Shown here: positions 1 to 8,410 of the stretch, in pieces | Layout of the letters: each line of letters begins with the position of its first letter | How positions within the stretch are numbered: the stretch's first letter is position 1 | Assembly: GCA_965371245.1 (NCBI GenBank) | Contig: CBDUXT010000001.1 | Coordinates: forward strand, 1 to 64,000 | DNA: 64,000 nt | DNA from: CBDUXT01 sp965371245 | GTDB taxonomy: Bacteria > Planctomycetota > Phycisphaerae > UBA1845 | Direction: 5' to 3' | The notes under the pieces: model-generated | Seen by the model: only the letters and a program-made list of their open reading frames with translations | What the model was told of the DNA's origin: nothing | The model's database searches: none | Made by a program: the position numbers and the translations under genes

Positions 1-707
1 AGAAATTGATATCAAAAACCGTTCCAATTAAATCGACAAGCCCTTCAGAGGTGGGGGACGCGGACGATCGACGGATTCGCCTCCCGCAAGGCTAAGAGCC
101 TGTCTCAATAACAAGTGTGGCACGGGCCGGCTGGAACCGAGAAAGAGGCTCCCCGTGGCGAGCGTCGAGCGACCCAGCGGAATAAGCCGGCCCGATTGAT
201 TCTCAAAAAGACGACCCAGGAAACGCCGTCGAATGCAACGTACTTGGAGCACGCGGTCTTTGGCCAAGAAGCGCGACGCCGGCCAATCGATGGTTCCTCA
301 CGTGTGGAAGGCGAGCGGGCTCAAGCCGCATCCGGCGCGAACGCTCGAGGCCAGTCACGATCCTCGCTTTGTCGAAAAGCTGATCGACGTCGGTCGTGGA
401 CTCTTGCCCACGCGGTGTCCGCGGTTGATACAAGCGCCGTCGTCACGCGTGGATGACAGCGTAGCCGTAGGTAAGGCTTTTTCAGAGCACGGGTGGAACC
501 GGCTTGCCGGCGGGCGCGAGCCCGGTGACAGGCTGACGTTTGGGGTCCGCGGGCTGACGCCTGCGGCTCTGACTTAGCGTAACCAGCTCGTGGGGAATTT
601 TCAGGCGCCCCGCGGGCATCGCCCGCCCGAGTCCACTTGAACCCGCAGCGGCCCTGGCGTACCCTGCCGCCAGCGGTTCGAACACACATATCACATGGAG
701 AAGAGAC
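1..707. other. Gene-free left edge
   Basis: No convincing coding sequence. Open frames here overlap one another on both strands and have no recognisable domain or ribosome site. The first 100 bases hold a diverged copy of a dispersed GC-rich repeat, and about 500-670 is rich in short inverted GC motifs. Confidence 0.6.
41..100 (+). repeat. Dispersed repeat family R2, diverged copy 1
   Basis: Begins CCCTTCAGAGGTGGGGGACG and ends GGCTAAGAGCC. Better-preserved copies are at 6979-7060 (inverted) and 57412-57491. The element carries GTGGGGGAC and GTCCCCCAC arms that can fold back; in this copy the right arm has mutated to CCTCCCGCA. Confidence 0.6.
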
Positions 708-1274
708 ATGACCAAACGAATCACACTCAAGTTCGCGCTGACGGCCTCGTTGGCGGGCATCCTGACCGGGTGCATGCCCGACATGGCCAACATGGAGATG
801 AGCCCACAGCGTCCGCCGGAGCTTGAGCAACTGAATGCTTTCATCGGTACCTGGATCGGCGAGATGGAAATGACCATGCCCGGATCCGACGAGGTCATGA
901 AAATGACCGGCACCTCCGAGTCCAAGTGGGAGGGTGACGGCTGGTACCTGGTCAACCGGATGGTCGCGGACATGGGCGAGCAGGGGCAGATGAAGGCGCT
1001 CGAAACGTGGGTCTACGATCCGGCAAGCAGGCTGTTCCGGACGACCTGGGCGGACAACGTGGGCGGCTTCGGCACAGGAACGGCTCGGTACAGCGAGCAA
1101 ACGAGCACATGGCAGGTCAAGTCAAAGGGCTACAGCCCGATGTCCGGAAGAACGACGGCCAAGGGAACCATCCGCGTGATCGATGACAACACGATGGAAT
1201 GGGACTGGGCCGAGTACACGATGTTCGGGCTCAAGAGAATCACGGAGATGAGCGGCACGAACCGGCGACAGTAG
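708..1274 (+). CDS. DUF1579 family lipoprotein
   Basis: A 188-residue protein of unknown biochemical role. Residues 1-22 form a lipoprotein signal with lipobox LTGC (cysteine about residue 22), so it should be lipid-anchored after export. The mature part has the DUF1579 pattern: an early 'FIGTWIGEMEMTMPG' strand, 'TGTSESKWEGDGWYLV', and a tail of alternating strands (TSTWQVKSKG, MEWDWAEYTM) that fits a lipocalin-like barrel. The start is supported by GGAGAAGAG just upstream of ATG. It stands alone, with long gaps on both sides. Family assignment is from sequence pattern; function is unknown. Confidence 0.8.
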   Translation: MTKRITLKFALTASLAGILTGCMPDMANMEMSPQRPPELEQLNAFIGTWIGEMEMTMPGSDEVMKMTGTSESKWEGDGWYLVNRMVADMGEQGQMKALETWVYDPASRLFRTTWADNVGGFGTGTARYSEQTSTWQVKSKGYSPMSGRTTAKGTIRVIDDNTMEWDWAEYTMFGLKRITEMSGTNRRQ

Positions 1275-1849
1275 GACGGCACTTGGTCACGCGGGTCGGT
1301 TGCGGGGGCATTCCGCGTCTTTTCTTCCGAGCCGCGCCCGTAGGGAAGCGGAGTGGCGCTTCCGCGGAAAACACTCCCTTACGGTCGTGGCTCGGATTGA
1401 TTAGCGCTGCAGGTGTGTCGGAGCCCTGTTCGCCTCAGCGGTTCTTCTTGCGCCGGATCGATCCGGTGGTCGGTGCCGTGTCCGCATCGGGGCGAGCACA
1501 CGAGGCCGCGAATCGTGTTACTCCGGAGGCAGTGCCCGCTCCGGCCGCCAGCAGCAGCACCGCCGCGGAGGGCACGTCAATTGCGGATGCCTGCGGGAAC
1601 GCCCGAACCCACGGTTTCCGGCCCGGATAGGGTTTTCAGTCGGGACACATACTGCTTTGGATGATGGCGGGCGTTACGCTGAATCTTCTGGTTTCGTTCA
1701 ACGTGCGGTTCGTCTATCCTTTCTACGTCGTGTTGCTTGAACGGTGCTACACCGTCACTCGCGGATGTCCGAAATGGGGGGAGCAGCAACCGATAGTCGC
1801 AGCATCTCGACCGGCCAGCGTCACGAACACGTCGCGCGGAAGGAGTTGA
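1275..1849. other. Intergenic region without a clear gene
   Basis: Contains a foldback element (1327-1395) and, on the minus strand at about 1440-1575, a short frame encoding a hydrophobic stretch (PSAAVLLLAAGAG) followed by a basic end (RRKKNR). That resembles the tail of a C-terminal sorting signal, but no start or upstream protein is attached. Otherwise nothing recognised. Confidence 0.5.
1327..1395. repeat. Foldback element, CCGAGCCGCG type
   Basis: The left arm CCGAGCCGCGCCCGTAGGGA pairs with the right arm TCCCTTACGGTCGTGGCTCGG with few mismatches, and an inner GCGGA...TCCGC can also pair. The same motif occurs as a half copy at 40315-40335, so it is dispersed. Confidence 0.7.
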
Positions 1850-3670
1850 ATGTTTTTCGGGGCATTCTTAGGGCACAAAGCGCGTGCAACAGAGTGGCGC
1901 CGCACGATGAATGACCATGCCCATTGGCTTGGGCTGACGGCGCGGATTGACGCCCGCCCCGTTCGTGACGGTCGGACATTTACTTTCGGCTGGCTGAAGG
2001 CTCCCTCCGTGACTCGAACGGCTCCTTTCGCCCAGACGGACGAGTGGGTGGTCATGACCACCGGGTGTGGATCTGCTTCGGATGCGGATCTGGGGCTGAC
2101 TCTGCAGGCCGGGGAGCGGCTGGCCACTACACCGCGAACCAATGCCATCCACATTCGCGCATCCCTCACGACCGGGGACGTACAAGTTGTTATTCCTCTA
2201 GCGACACCGGAGCAGTTCTACTTTTCCGACGATGCCGGCGAATACGCGTTTGCCAGTGACCTGCGTCTGCTGCTTCGTTTTACCGGGCTCGCGCTGGACG
2301 AGCGGGCGGTCTTCGCCCTGTTTCAGTATGGAAGAATCCCGCCGCCGTTTTCGATTTCACGGGCGGCGCAGCGCGTTCCCTGGGGTCACGTGCTGACGGT
2401 TTCCGGCGCGAAGCGGCAGACCTCGGTGGACACGTGCGTCCGGATCAACAACCAACCGGCCTCGAACGCGCCCACCGAGAAACCCGAAACGTCGGTGCGT
2501 GACGCGCTGGACAGAGTCCTCGCCAGCGTGCCCGACCCGGCTGCCCTGTACTTCAGCGGCGGCATCGACTCCACGTTGATCGCGGCGCGTCTGGCCGCCA
2601 TGGGGCGGACCGACGTCAAGCTAGTGAACTACTCCTGGGGACCCGGAGATGAACGCGCCGAGCTCGCGCTGGCGATCGCATCGCATCTTCGGATGGATTG
2701 CGAGCAGGTCGTGTACGATCCCGCGGATCTTTCGGCGGTGCTGGGTCGCCTCGGCGCGGATTACTCCTTTCCGTTCGGCGGGCGATCGGCCATACCCACC
2801 AATCTGATGGTTCACGCCGCGGAGCGGTCCTTCGGGCCGTTGGCGGCGGTGATCGAGGGCACTGGAGCGGATGGAATGTTTGGCTTGGGATCGATGCGGT
2901 TGTGGCGCTTGGTCTATCGCATTCCCACCGCGCTCCGCCGGTGTGCCGGCGCCGGTTACCAATGGACCCGCCTCTGGAGACGTGATTCCGGCGAGTCTCG
3001 GCTGGAGCGCCGCGGGGCCGTGATACGGCGCAGCACACAGTTGCCATTCGCTTACGCGGCGGTGTTGGCTCAGAACTCTTTGGACGGCATCGCCTATCGA
3101 ACGCCGCGAGGTATCCGACGTGATCTTATCGAGTCACTCGACTCGTACACCAGCGTTTTGGGTAATGGGTTGTCCACGGAGGACCGGTTTGCCCTGCTGG
3201 ATCTCGTGGCCGTGTGCGCGGGAGAGTTTGCGGCCAAGTGTTTCGACCCGGTCCGTCGGCTGGGAGGCGCGGCGACGTTTCCGTTCCTGGAACCGGCGAT
3301 GCTGTCAGTGGGCATGTCGCTGCCGTGGGCGACGAAGTGCGTCGGCGGGAAGGAAAAGGCACTGCTCAAGACGATGCTCGCTCGGAGCATTCCGCGCGAG
3401 TGGGTCTATTTGCCGAAGGATCCGTTCACACCGCCGTTTAACGAGATGCTGGCCCACGAAACCATGCAGGACTTCCTTCGCGGAGTCGTGCTCTCATCGA
3501 GGAATCCGTTGCTGGCGTTCTGCCGGGTGGACGTGATCAGGCATCTGGCGGATCGGACCGCCGGGGGGCAGGGGACGAGTTGGGGGGCGCAAAAATTTCT
3601 GTGGACGCTCATGTTCGCCTCGGGATGGCTGAATCAACTGGAATGCCGAAGCGCGCAATGGTCAAGGTAG
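1850..3670 (+). CDS. Asparagine-synthase-like protein
   Basis: A 606-residue member of the asparagine synthetase B superfamily. Residues about 1-175 resemble the glutamine-amidotransferase fold (YFSDDAGEYAFASDLRLLL), but the N-terminus reads MFFGAFLG, so the usual nucleophilic Cys2 is missing. The PP-loop ATP site SGGIDS is at residues 236-241, followed by the adenylation domain (EGTGADGMFG; LEPAMLSVGMSLP; KEKALLKTML). The start follows GGAAGGAG at good spacing. Next gene on the same strand is a polysaccharide flippase, so amidation of a surface sugar or amino acid is more likely than free asparagine synthesis. Without the cysteine it may use free ammonia. Substrate unknown. Confidence 0.8.
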   Translation: MFFGAFLGHKARATEWRRTMNDHAHWLGLTARIDARPVRDGRTFTFGWLKAPSVTRTAPFAQTDEWVVMTTGCGSASDADLGLTLQAGERLATTPRTNAIHIRASLTTGDVQVVIPLATPEQFYFSDDAGEYAFASDLRLLLRFTGLALDERAVFALFQYGRIPPPFSISRAAQRVPWGHVLTVSGAKRQTSVDTCVRINNQPASNAPTEKPETSVRDALDRVLASVPDPAALYFSGGIDSTLIAARLAAMGRTDVKLVNYSWGPGDERAELALAIASHLRMDCEQVVYDPADLSAVLGRLGADYSFPFGGRSAIPTNLMVHAAERSFGPLAAVIEGTGADGMFGLGSMRLWRLVYRIPTALRRCAGAGYQWTRLWRRDSGESRLERRGAVIRRSTQLPFAYAAVLAQNSLDGIAYRTPRGIRRDLIESLDSYTSVLGNGLSTEDRFALLDLVAVCAGEFAAKCFDPVRRLGGAATFPFLEPAMLSVGMSLPWATKCVGGKEKALLKTMLARSIPREWVYLPKDPFTPPFNEMLAHETMQDFLRGVVLSSRNPLLAFCRVDVIRHLADRTAGGQGTSWGAQKFLWTLMFASGWLNQLECRSAQWSR

Positions 3671-3723
3671 TAACAGTCAAGCATGTGGCAGTCCAACGTG
3701 TCACGGTCAAGTGCCTCACGGAT
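3649..3723 (+). repeat. 15-bp degenerate tandem repeat, five units
   Basis: Five consecutive 15-base units: AAGCGCGCAATGGTC, AAGGTAGTAACAGTC, AAGCATGTGGCAGTC, CAACGTGTCACGGTC and AAGTGCCTCACGGAT. The array covers the last codons and stop of the asparagine-synthase-like gene and runs into the gap. In the +1 frame it would encode a K-x-V-x-V pattern. Confidence 0.7.
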
Positions 3724-3834
3724 AGGCGCAGCAGGCGGTGTGGACACCTCCCCCCTTCCAGGCGAGGATTGAGGCGGGGTTCGCCGCGAAACTGAACGAG
3801 TTGCAGGACAGCGCCTAACGCTTTCGGAACATCC

Positions 3835-5409
3835 ATGCGTCAACGAACCCGCCTGATTCTCAACTCGACACTGAACACCAGCTCGCAGATCGTGGTCGTT
3901 GCGACACGTTTCGTCATTGTGCCGTTCTCGATTGGCGTACTGGGGCGCGGGGGCTACGGGCTGTGGGTCGTCGTCGGGCAGCTCTTTGTGTTCACTCGGT
4001 TCTTGGACCTGGGGTTACGCTCCGCAGTCGCCAGGGAGGTCGCGGTCGGTCTCGCCGGGAACGATTCGGACCAGGTTAGCCGCCGCGTCAACGCGGCGGC
4101 CGCCTATTACGGCCTCGTCGGTATTCTCGTGGCAATCATCGCGATCTTGGTGGCGTTGTGGTTCCCCGTCTGGTTCGACGTGCCCGACGAGCACCGGTGG
4201 GCGGCCCGCGCGATGGTGATCGTCGCCGGGGTGACGCTGGCGGCGTCGCTGCCGCAGAATGCCTACGCCGCCGTGGTCGCGGGCGTGCAGCGCTACGATG
4301 TGATCGCCGGTTCCAACATGCTGGCCGACCTGCTGCGATTGGCGGTGATCCTGGCGTTCTTGAAGGCGTTCGGTGTCGGCGGCGGGTTGGTGCTTCTGGC
4401 CGTTGCCAGCGGGGGCACGCAATTCGTGGCTGCGGTCCTGAAGAGCGTCGCGGCACTGAGGTTGTGCCCGTTCATTCGTTTTCAACCCTGGCGATTCGAC
4501 CGCACGCTTCTTCGGGGCTTGGTCGGTGTCGGCCTGAGCAGCGTCGTCTATATCATGTCCCTGCAGGTCGTGTTGCAGCTCGCCCAGATTCTGGTGGGGG
4601 CGATGACCAGCGGCAGCGCCGCCGCAGATCTTAACGTCGGGGCATCGTTCGTAACCGCGGCGCACGCCTTCGTGATCGTGTTTGGCGTCGGCACGCGCGT
4701 GGTGGCCGGTCGCTATTATGCAGAAGGCAACCAGGTCCTGTTACGTCATCTGTTGCTTCGATCCACACGGTACTGCGGTTTCTTCACGCTGGGCGGAGTG
4801 ATCGCGATGTGGCTCTATTCCGATGTCCTGTTTCAGCTCTGGATTGGAAAACAGTACGCCGGCGTTGACGGGATGGCGGCACTCACTTCGATTGCGCGGA
4901 CCTCCCGAATACTGCTTCCGGCGTTCGGGCTTTCTTGGCTGTTCATGCCGGCGTTCAACGTGCTCAACGGAATGAATCGCCACCATGTCCCGGCGAAGTG
5001 GGCGGCCGGCGCCGCATTCGTCTCGATGAGTCTGATCGTCGCGACGGCGGCGATGGGCGCCGGATCGATCGAGAACATCGGCTGGGGTCTGATGTTGCCG
5101 GTGCTTCCGGTGTGGGGCGTGATCCTGCCGATCTACTGCTGCCGGCAAACGCACCAGCCGATATTTGCGTATATTCGGGCGACGCTTGCGCTGCCGCTTC
5201 TCGGCTGTTTGCCCGCTGCCATTCTGGGAAGCGTTTGGGTACACTACCGGCCCCCGGCCGGCTGGTGGGCGCTCGCCGTTCAGTTGACCGCCTGCTCGGC
5301 GGTCGGACTCTTGATGGGGTGGTTCGCGGTGCTCTTGCGTGACGATCGTAACGGGATCATCGAGTCTGTCCGCTTCGGGTTCAGCCGGATTCGGGGCAGG
5401 GCGAAGTAG
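3835..5409 (+). CDS. Polysaccharide flippase (Wzx/RfbX-like, MATE/MVF fold)
   Basis: A 524-residue integral membrane protein with about 12-14 hydrophobic segments and no signal peptide. The N-terminus (RLILNSTLNTSSQIVVVATRFVIVPFSIGVLGRGGYGLWVVV) has the layout of the first two helices of polysaccharide flippases, which move undecaprenyl-linked glycans across the inner membrane. Charged linkers (RYYAEGNQVLLRHLLLRSTRY) separate the helix bundles. It lies 164 bases downstream of the asparagine-synthase-like gene and probably belongs to the same glycan function. Family call from topology and N-terminal pattern; substrate not predictable. Confidence 0.8.
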   Translation: MRQRTRLILNSTLNTSSQIVVVATRFVIVPFSIGVLGRGGYGLWVVVGQLFVFTRFLDLGLRSAVAREVAVGLAGNDSDQVSRRVNAAAAYYGLVGILVAIIAILVALWFPVWFDVPDEHRWAARAMVIVAGVTLAASLPQNAYAAVVAGVQRYDVIAGSNMLADLLRLAVILAFLKAFGVGGGLVLLAVASGGTQFVAAVLKSVAALRLCPFIRFQPWRFDRTLLRGLVGVGLSSVVYIMSLQVVLQLAQILVGAMTSGSAAADLNVGASFVTAAHAFVIVFGVGTRVVAGRYYAEGNQVLLRHLLLRSTRYCGFFTLGGVIAMWLYSDVLFQLWIGKQYAGVDGMAALTSIARTSRILLPAFGLSWLFMPAFNVLNGMNRHHVPAKWAAGAAFVSMSLIVATAAMGAGSIENIGWGLMLPVLPVWGVILPIYCCRQTHQPIFAYIRATLALPLLGCLPAAILGSVWVHYRPPAGWWALAVQLTACSAVGLLMGWFAVLLRDDRNGIIESVRFGFSRIRGRAK

Positions 5410-5973
5410 ATCTCTTCCGAGATTCATGATCGTTCGTTCCGCCAGTCCAGCGAAGTGTGAGAGCCTGTCTCTCCACGCGGAAGATGCCGGTGGTCGGTCT
5501 CATCACGCGATCTTCACGCAGGTCGGCGGAACGCTTCCTTTCTGCGCGACCCAACCCCGTGAACTTAGGGCGATCGCAATCCCGCCTCGATGAGGCGCCG
5601 GGATCCGAACGGGCGCGGGTAAGGGCCGGGCGGTTGGCTTTGGGGCTGGAATAGCGCATCTGCCCATAATCGACGCATGGATCACCGATGGCGCCGAGAA
5701 AGTACGCGATGCGCGACGCATCCGCGAAGCGGCCGAGTCGGCAACTCCCTGGTGTCCGAAAAATACGACCGCGCGAGAACGATGGGCCGCTCGAACAGAG
5801 ACGCTCATTCGAGTACGATGGCAGGTTGAGAGATGCCCAACGGGAAGTGTCGGACGAAGGGAACTGAGATGCCCGGGTCCATTCTAGTAACCTGCTTGCG
5901 GGAGCGTTGGTACCGGGCCGCGCGTTGATCTCTTGAAACACGCTGCGATGGCGACACTTCCGGGGAGGCAGTC
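5410..5973. other. Intergenic region
   Basis: No frame on either strand has a recognisable domain, and the open frames overlap in all phases. I see no clear promoter. It precedes the truncated sulfatase. Confidence 0.5.
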
Positions 5974-6412
5974 CATGTGGTCGCGAATACCCGTCATGCC
6001 TAAATGGCTGGTCGTGCTGTGCGCCGTCCTCGTTCCCCGACCCGCATGGCTAAGTCTATCGGCGAACGCGAACGGCGCCCCTCCGAACATAATCTTCATC
6101 CTCACCGACGATCAGCGTTGGGACACGCTTCTTCCCGAGCCGCCGGATTACATGCCGCCGGATTACATGCCGCTGGATCTTATGCCCAACACGCGGCGCG
6201 AGTTGATCGACAGAGGTGTGGTGTTCACCGAAGCGTTTGTGACCTCCCCCTTGTGTTGTCCGGCGCGGGCATCGATTCGGTCGGGAGGCTTCTACGCACA
6301 GAACACCGGCGTGCTTCACAACGCGTGGGCCAACGGGGGTGGAAGCACAAACCACTTCGCGGTCCGGGCTGCCGGGCCTGCTGCGCTGCTTCGGCAACTT
6401 CCCCGTAAGTAG
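5974..6412 (+). pseudogene. Truncated sulfatase (5' part only)
   Basis: Begins MWSRIPVMPKWLVVLCAVLV, a signal peptide, after GGGGAGG. The mature start APPNIIFILTDDQRWDTL is the canonical sulfatase metal-binding motif (paired aspartates), and SPLCCPARASIRSG holds the C-x-P-x-R site where cysteine becomes formylglycine. A short duplication (YMPPDYMP) is also present. After about 135 residues the homology stops and the frame ends at TAG, so roughly two thirds of a sulfatase (usually 450-550 residues) is missing. The break coincides with an opposing kinase fragment, which points to a deletion or recombination junction. An upstream ATG at 5933 also exists. Confidence 0.8.
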
Positions 6413-6676
6413 CTTGAAGAGCACGAGCCCGAGGGAATAGACGTCGCTCGTCGTCGTGACGCACTCGCCGCGCATCTGCTCGGGGCTGGCGTAGCGCGGC
6501 GTTAGGAGTCGCTGGTCACCCGAGCGAGTGAGCGTACTGTCTTCGTCCGGGTCGGGATTCAGCAGCTTGGCGATGCCGAAGTCCAGCAGTTTTGGAACGC
6601 CGTCGCCGGTCACCAGGATGTTGTTGGGCTTGAGGTCGCGATGCACGACGAGGTTGGTGTGGGCGTAGTGTACGGC
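6395..6676 (-). pseudogene. Serine/threonine protein kinase fragment
   Basis: The minus strand encodes the middle of a Hanks-type kinase: AVHYAHTNLVVHRDLKPNN (catalytic loop), KLLDFGIAKLL (DFG metal site), TPRYASPEQMRGE (APE-like) and TTSDVYSLGLVLFKLLTGKLP (subdomain IX). The N-lobe with the glycine loop and lysine is absent. At about 6676 the frame breaks, since the upstream open frame continues in another phase (WILDELN). The C-terminal end is cut where the sulfatase remnant begins. Planctomycetes carry many such kinases, so this is a relic. Confidence 0.8.
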
Positions 6677-6978
6677 GCGAGGTTCAGCTCATCCAGAATC
6701 CAGCCGATTCGGCGCCACAACAACAGCGACAGCCCGGTTGATTCTTCCAGCGACGCCGCTGTGTAATCTCCGGCGTGCCTGTCTTCGTAATAGGTTCGAA
6801 GATTCGGACCAGGCGACGCATCGGGGGTTACAGAAGGCTCAACACGCATCGAGTATCAATCCAACGCACTTGGCACTGCACCATGATGCCCAAGCCCACC
6901 CTTGCACTCGTCGGTCCATCCGATGGACCGCTTCTTCCCGTGGGTGTTTGGTGCTGCGTCACGCTTAACCTCGCGGGC

Positions 6979-7060
6979 TGGGGGCCTCATGGCCTTAGCC
7001 GTGGGGGACGCGGATCCGGGGACCATTCGAGTCCCCCACCTCTGAAGAGTGGGCCACCCA
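6979..7060 (-). repeat. Dispersed repeat family R2, copy 2 (inverted)
   Basis: Reads GCCTTAGCCGTGGGGGACGC ... GAGTCCCCCACCTCTGAAGA followed by GTGGGCCACCCA. The reverse complement matches the copy at 57412-57491 over most of its length. Internal arms GTGGGGGAC/GTCCCCCAC can form a hairpin. It lies in the 420-base gap between the kinase remnant and the cyclophilin gene, where I found nothing else. Confidence 0.75.
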
Positions 7061-7096
7061 CCGACCAGAACGCGCCGGCTCTAGGATGATCGGACT

Positions 7097-7579
7097 CTAG
7101 ACCTCCGTGACGGTCATCTTGTGGATGATGACCGGCTCGATCGGAGTCGATGCCTCACCGGTTCCCGCGTCGCGCGTCGGCAGGGCGCCGAGCTTTGCCA
7201 GCGTTTCGAGCGATGCGTCGTCCGCGATTCGGCCGAACGCGCTGTACTGCCCGTCGAGGAAGCTTGCTTCGTCAAGACAGATGAAGAACTGACACGAGGC
7301 CGAGTCCGGATCGGATGAGCGAGCCATCGAAACCGTGCCCCGCTCATGCGGCGTGTCGTTGAATTCGGCCTTGAGCTGTCGCGGCCCGCTGCCCATGCCG
7401 GTCCCGTTCGGGCAGCCGCCCTGGACCATGAACCCCTCGACGATTCGGTGAAAGGTAAGCCCATCGTAGAAGCCTGACTCGACCAGTTGAACGAAGTTTT
7501 CGACATGGCCCGGGGCTTTGTCGGGGAGAAACGTCAGCGTCATGTCACCATGATCGGTTGTAATGGTTACCTGCTTCAC
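7097..7579 (-). CDS. Cyclophilin-type peptidyl-prolyl cis-trans isomerase
   Basis: A compact 160-residue cyclophilin that catalyses proline isomerisation during protein folding. Core motifs are present: GDMTLTFLPDKAPGHVENFV, FHRIVEGFMVQGGCPNGTG (catalytic arginine and the F/Q pair), MARSSDPDSASCQFFICL and QYSAFGRI. No signal peptide is visible, so it is probably cytoplasmic. I chose the GTG start at 7579 (VKQVTITTDHG), because AGGAG lies seven bases upstream and this is where cyclophilin homology begins; an ATG at 7627 would add 16 residues. An AAGGTCGG-TGA-CCGACCTT palindrome (7600-7618) lies just upstream and may be regulatory. Confidence 0.9.
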   Translation of the reverse strand: MKQVTITTDHGDMTLTFLPDKAPGHVENFVQLVESGFYDGLTFHRIVEGFMVQGGCPNGTGMGSGPRQLKAEFNDTPHERGTVSMARSSDPDSASCQFFICLDEASFLDGQYSAFGRIADDASLETLAKLGALPTRDAGTGEASTPIEPVIIHKMTVTEV

Positions 7580-7599
7580 GGGAAACTCCTGCGTTGTGA

Positions 7600-7618
7600 A
7601 AGGTCGGTGACCGACCTT
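7600..7618. promoter_or_regulatory. Perfect inverted repeat upstream of cyclophilin
   Basis: AAGGTCGG-TGA-CCGACCTT has two perfect 8-base arms. It lies 20 bases ahead of the preferred GTG start, in the 5' leader. It could be an operator or a leader hairpin, or chance. Confidence 0.3.
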
Positions 7619-7738
7619 GGTCGTCAATAGGGTCCACGGCGCCCATCGACCGGCATTGTAGCCGTTGGGATGGGCGAGGCCATTAGGAGGCGTTGGATCG
7701 CCCCTGCGTCACGCACCAGTAGCGGTCGCCACCGTCGC

Positions 7739-8089
7739 TCAGCCGTCCTCCGCGTCCAGCTCGTCGAGCAGCGCGACGGCCCGACGCAGATGAGGGACAA
7801 CGATGGAGCCGCCCACAATCAAGCCGACGTTGAACACCTCGAACAGTTCCTCGTTTGTAAGGCCAAGCTCTTTGCATCGGATGACGTGGTAGGCGATGCA
7901 ATCGTCGCATCGCAGCACCATCGAGGCCGCCAGCCCGGCGATCTCCTTGGTTCGACCATCGAGGACGCCGTCCTCATACGCCTTCTGGTCGAGCGTGAAG
8001 AACCGGTTGATCGGCAGATTGCCCGCTTCTAGCACCCGAGCATTCATTTTCTCACGGAACTCGCGAAACTCTTTGAGGCGTCCGCTCAT
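7739..8089 (-). CDS. Carboxymuconolactone decarboxylase / AhpD-like protein
   Basis: A 116-residue helical protein of the AhpD/CMD superfamily. The redox motif is CDDCIAYH (CxxC followed three residues later by His), in the context RTKEIAGLAASMVLRCDDC, as in alkylhydroperoxidase-like members. The C-terminal half (LTNEELFEVFNVGLIVGGSIVVPHLRRAVALLDEL) matches the conserved helix pair. The start is well supported by AGGAGTAGCCG-ATG. The CxxC implies a thiol redox role, possibly peroxide defence, rather than the ring decarboxylase activity. The neighbouring DUF3179 candidate selenoprotein may also be thiol/selenol redox, but a link is speculative. Confidence 0.85.
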   Translation of the reverse strand: MSGRLKEFREFREKMNARVLEAGNLPINRFFTLDQKAYEDGVLDGRTKEIAGLAASMVLRCDDCIAYHVIRCKELGLTNEELFEVFNVGLIVGGSIVVPHLRRAVALLDELDAEDG

Positions 8090-8308
8090 CGGCTACTCCT
8101 GGACCGTTCTCACTGATGGCGTGTCCCTGCTCCGAGCCACTATCTCGGAAAGAATCCGGTTTCGACCGCTACGCAAGCATGGAGCCTGCTCTCGCTGGAA
8201 CATCCGTCGCACCGACTCAGTGTGCCGGCCGGCGATATTGTGGCTACGACCCAGCTTACCGCAAACCCGTCGTGCTCGCACAGTCGAGGATTCCCCGATT
8301 CGCGCAGT

Positions 8309-8410
8309 GGGGTGGTGGGGTGGCCATGTGATGGCCGACGCATGCCCGCGCCTCCGGCTTGAGGAGGCCACCGAAGAAAACGGAAGAACCTTCTGGGAAG
8401 CGGCACTAGA
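8309..8410 (+). repeat. MITE-like family R1, internally deleted copy
   Basis: Shares GACGCATGCCCGCGCCTCCG and GAAAAACGGAAGAACC-type segments with the copies at 55032-55199, 46565-46672 and 40340-40469. The right end GCGGCACTAG equals the terminal inverted repeat of the full copy. That end supplies the TAG stop of the DUF3179 gene on the minus strand. Apart from this the 316-base gap (8090-8405) holds nothing recognised. Confidence 0.75.

Noticed and set aside
1440..1575. Possible PEP-CTERM-like tail on the minus strand
   Set aside because: Hydrophobic stretch plus basic end are present, but no start, no upstream domain and no PEP box; too short to call.
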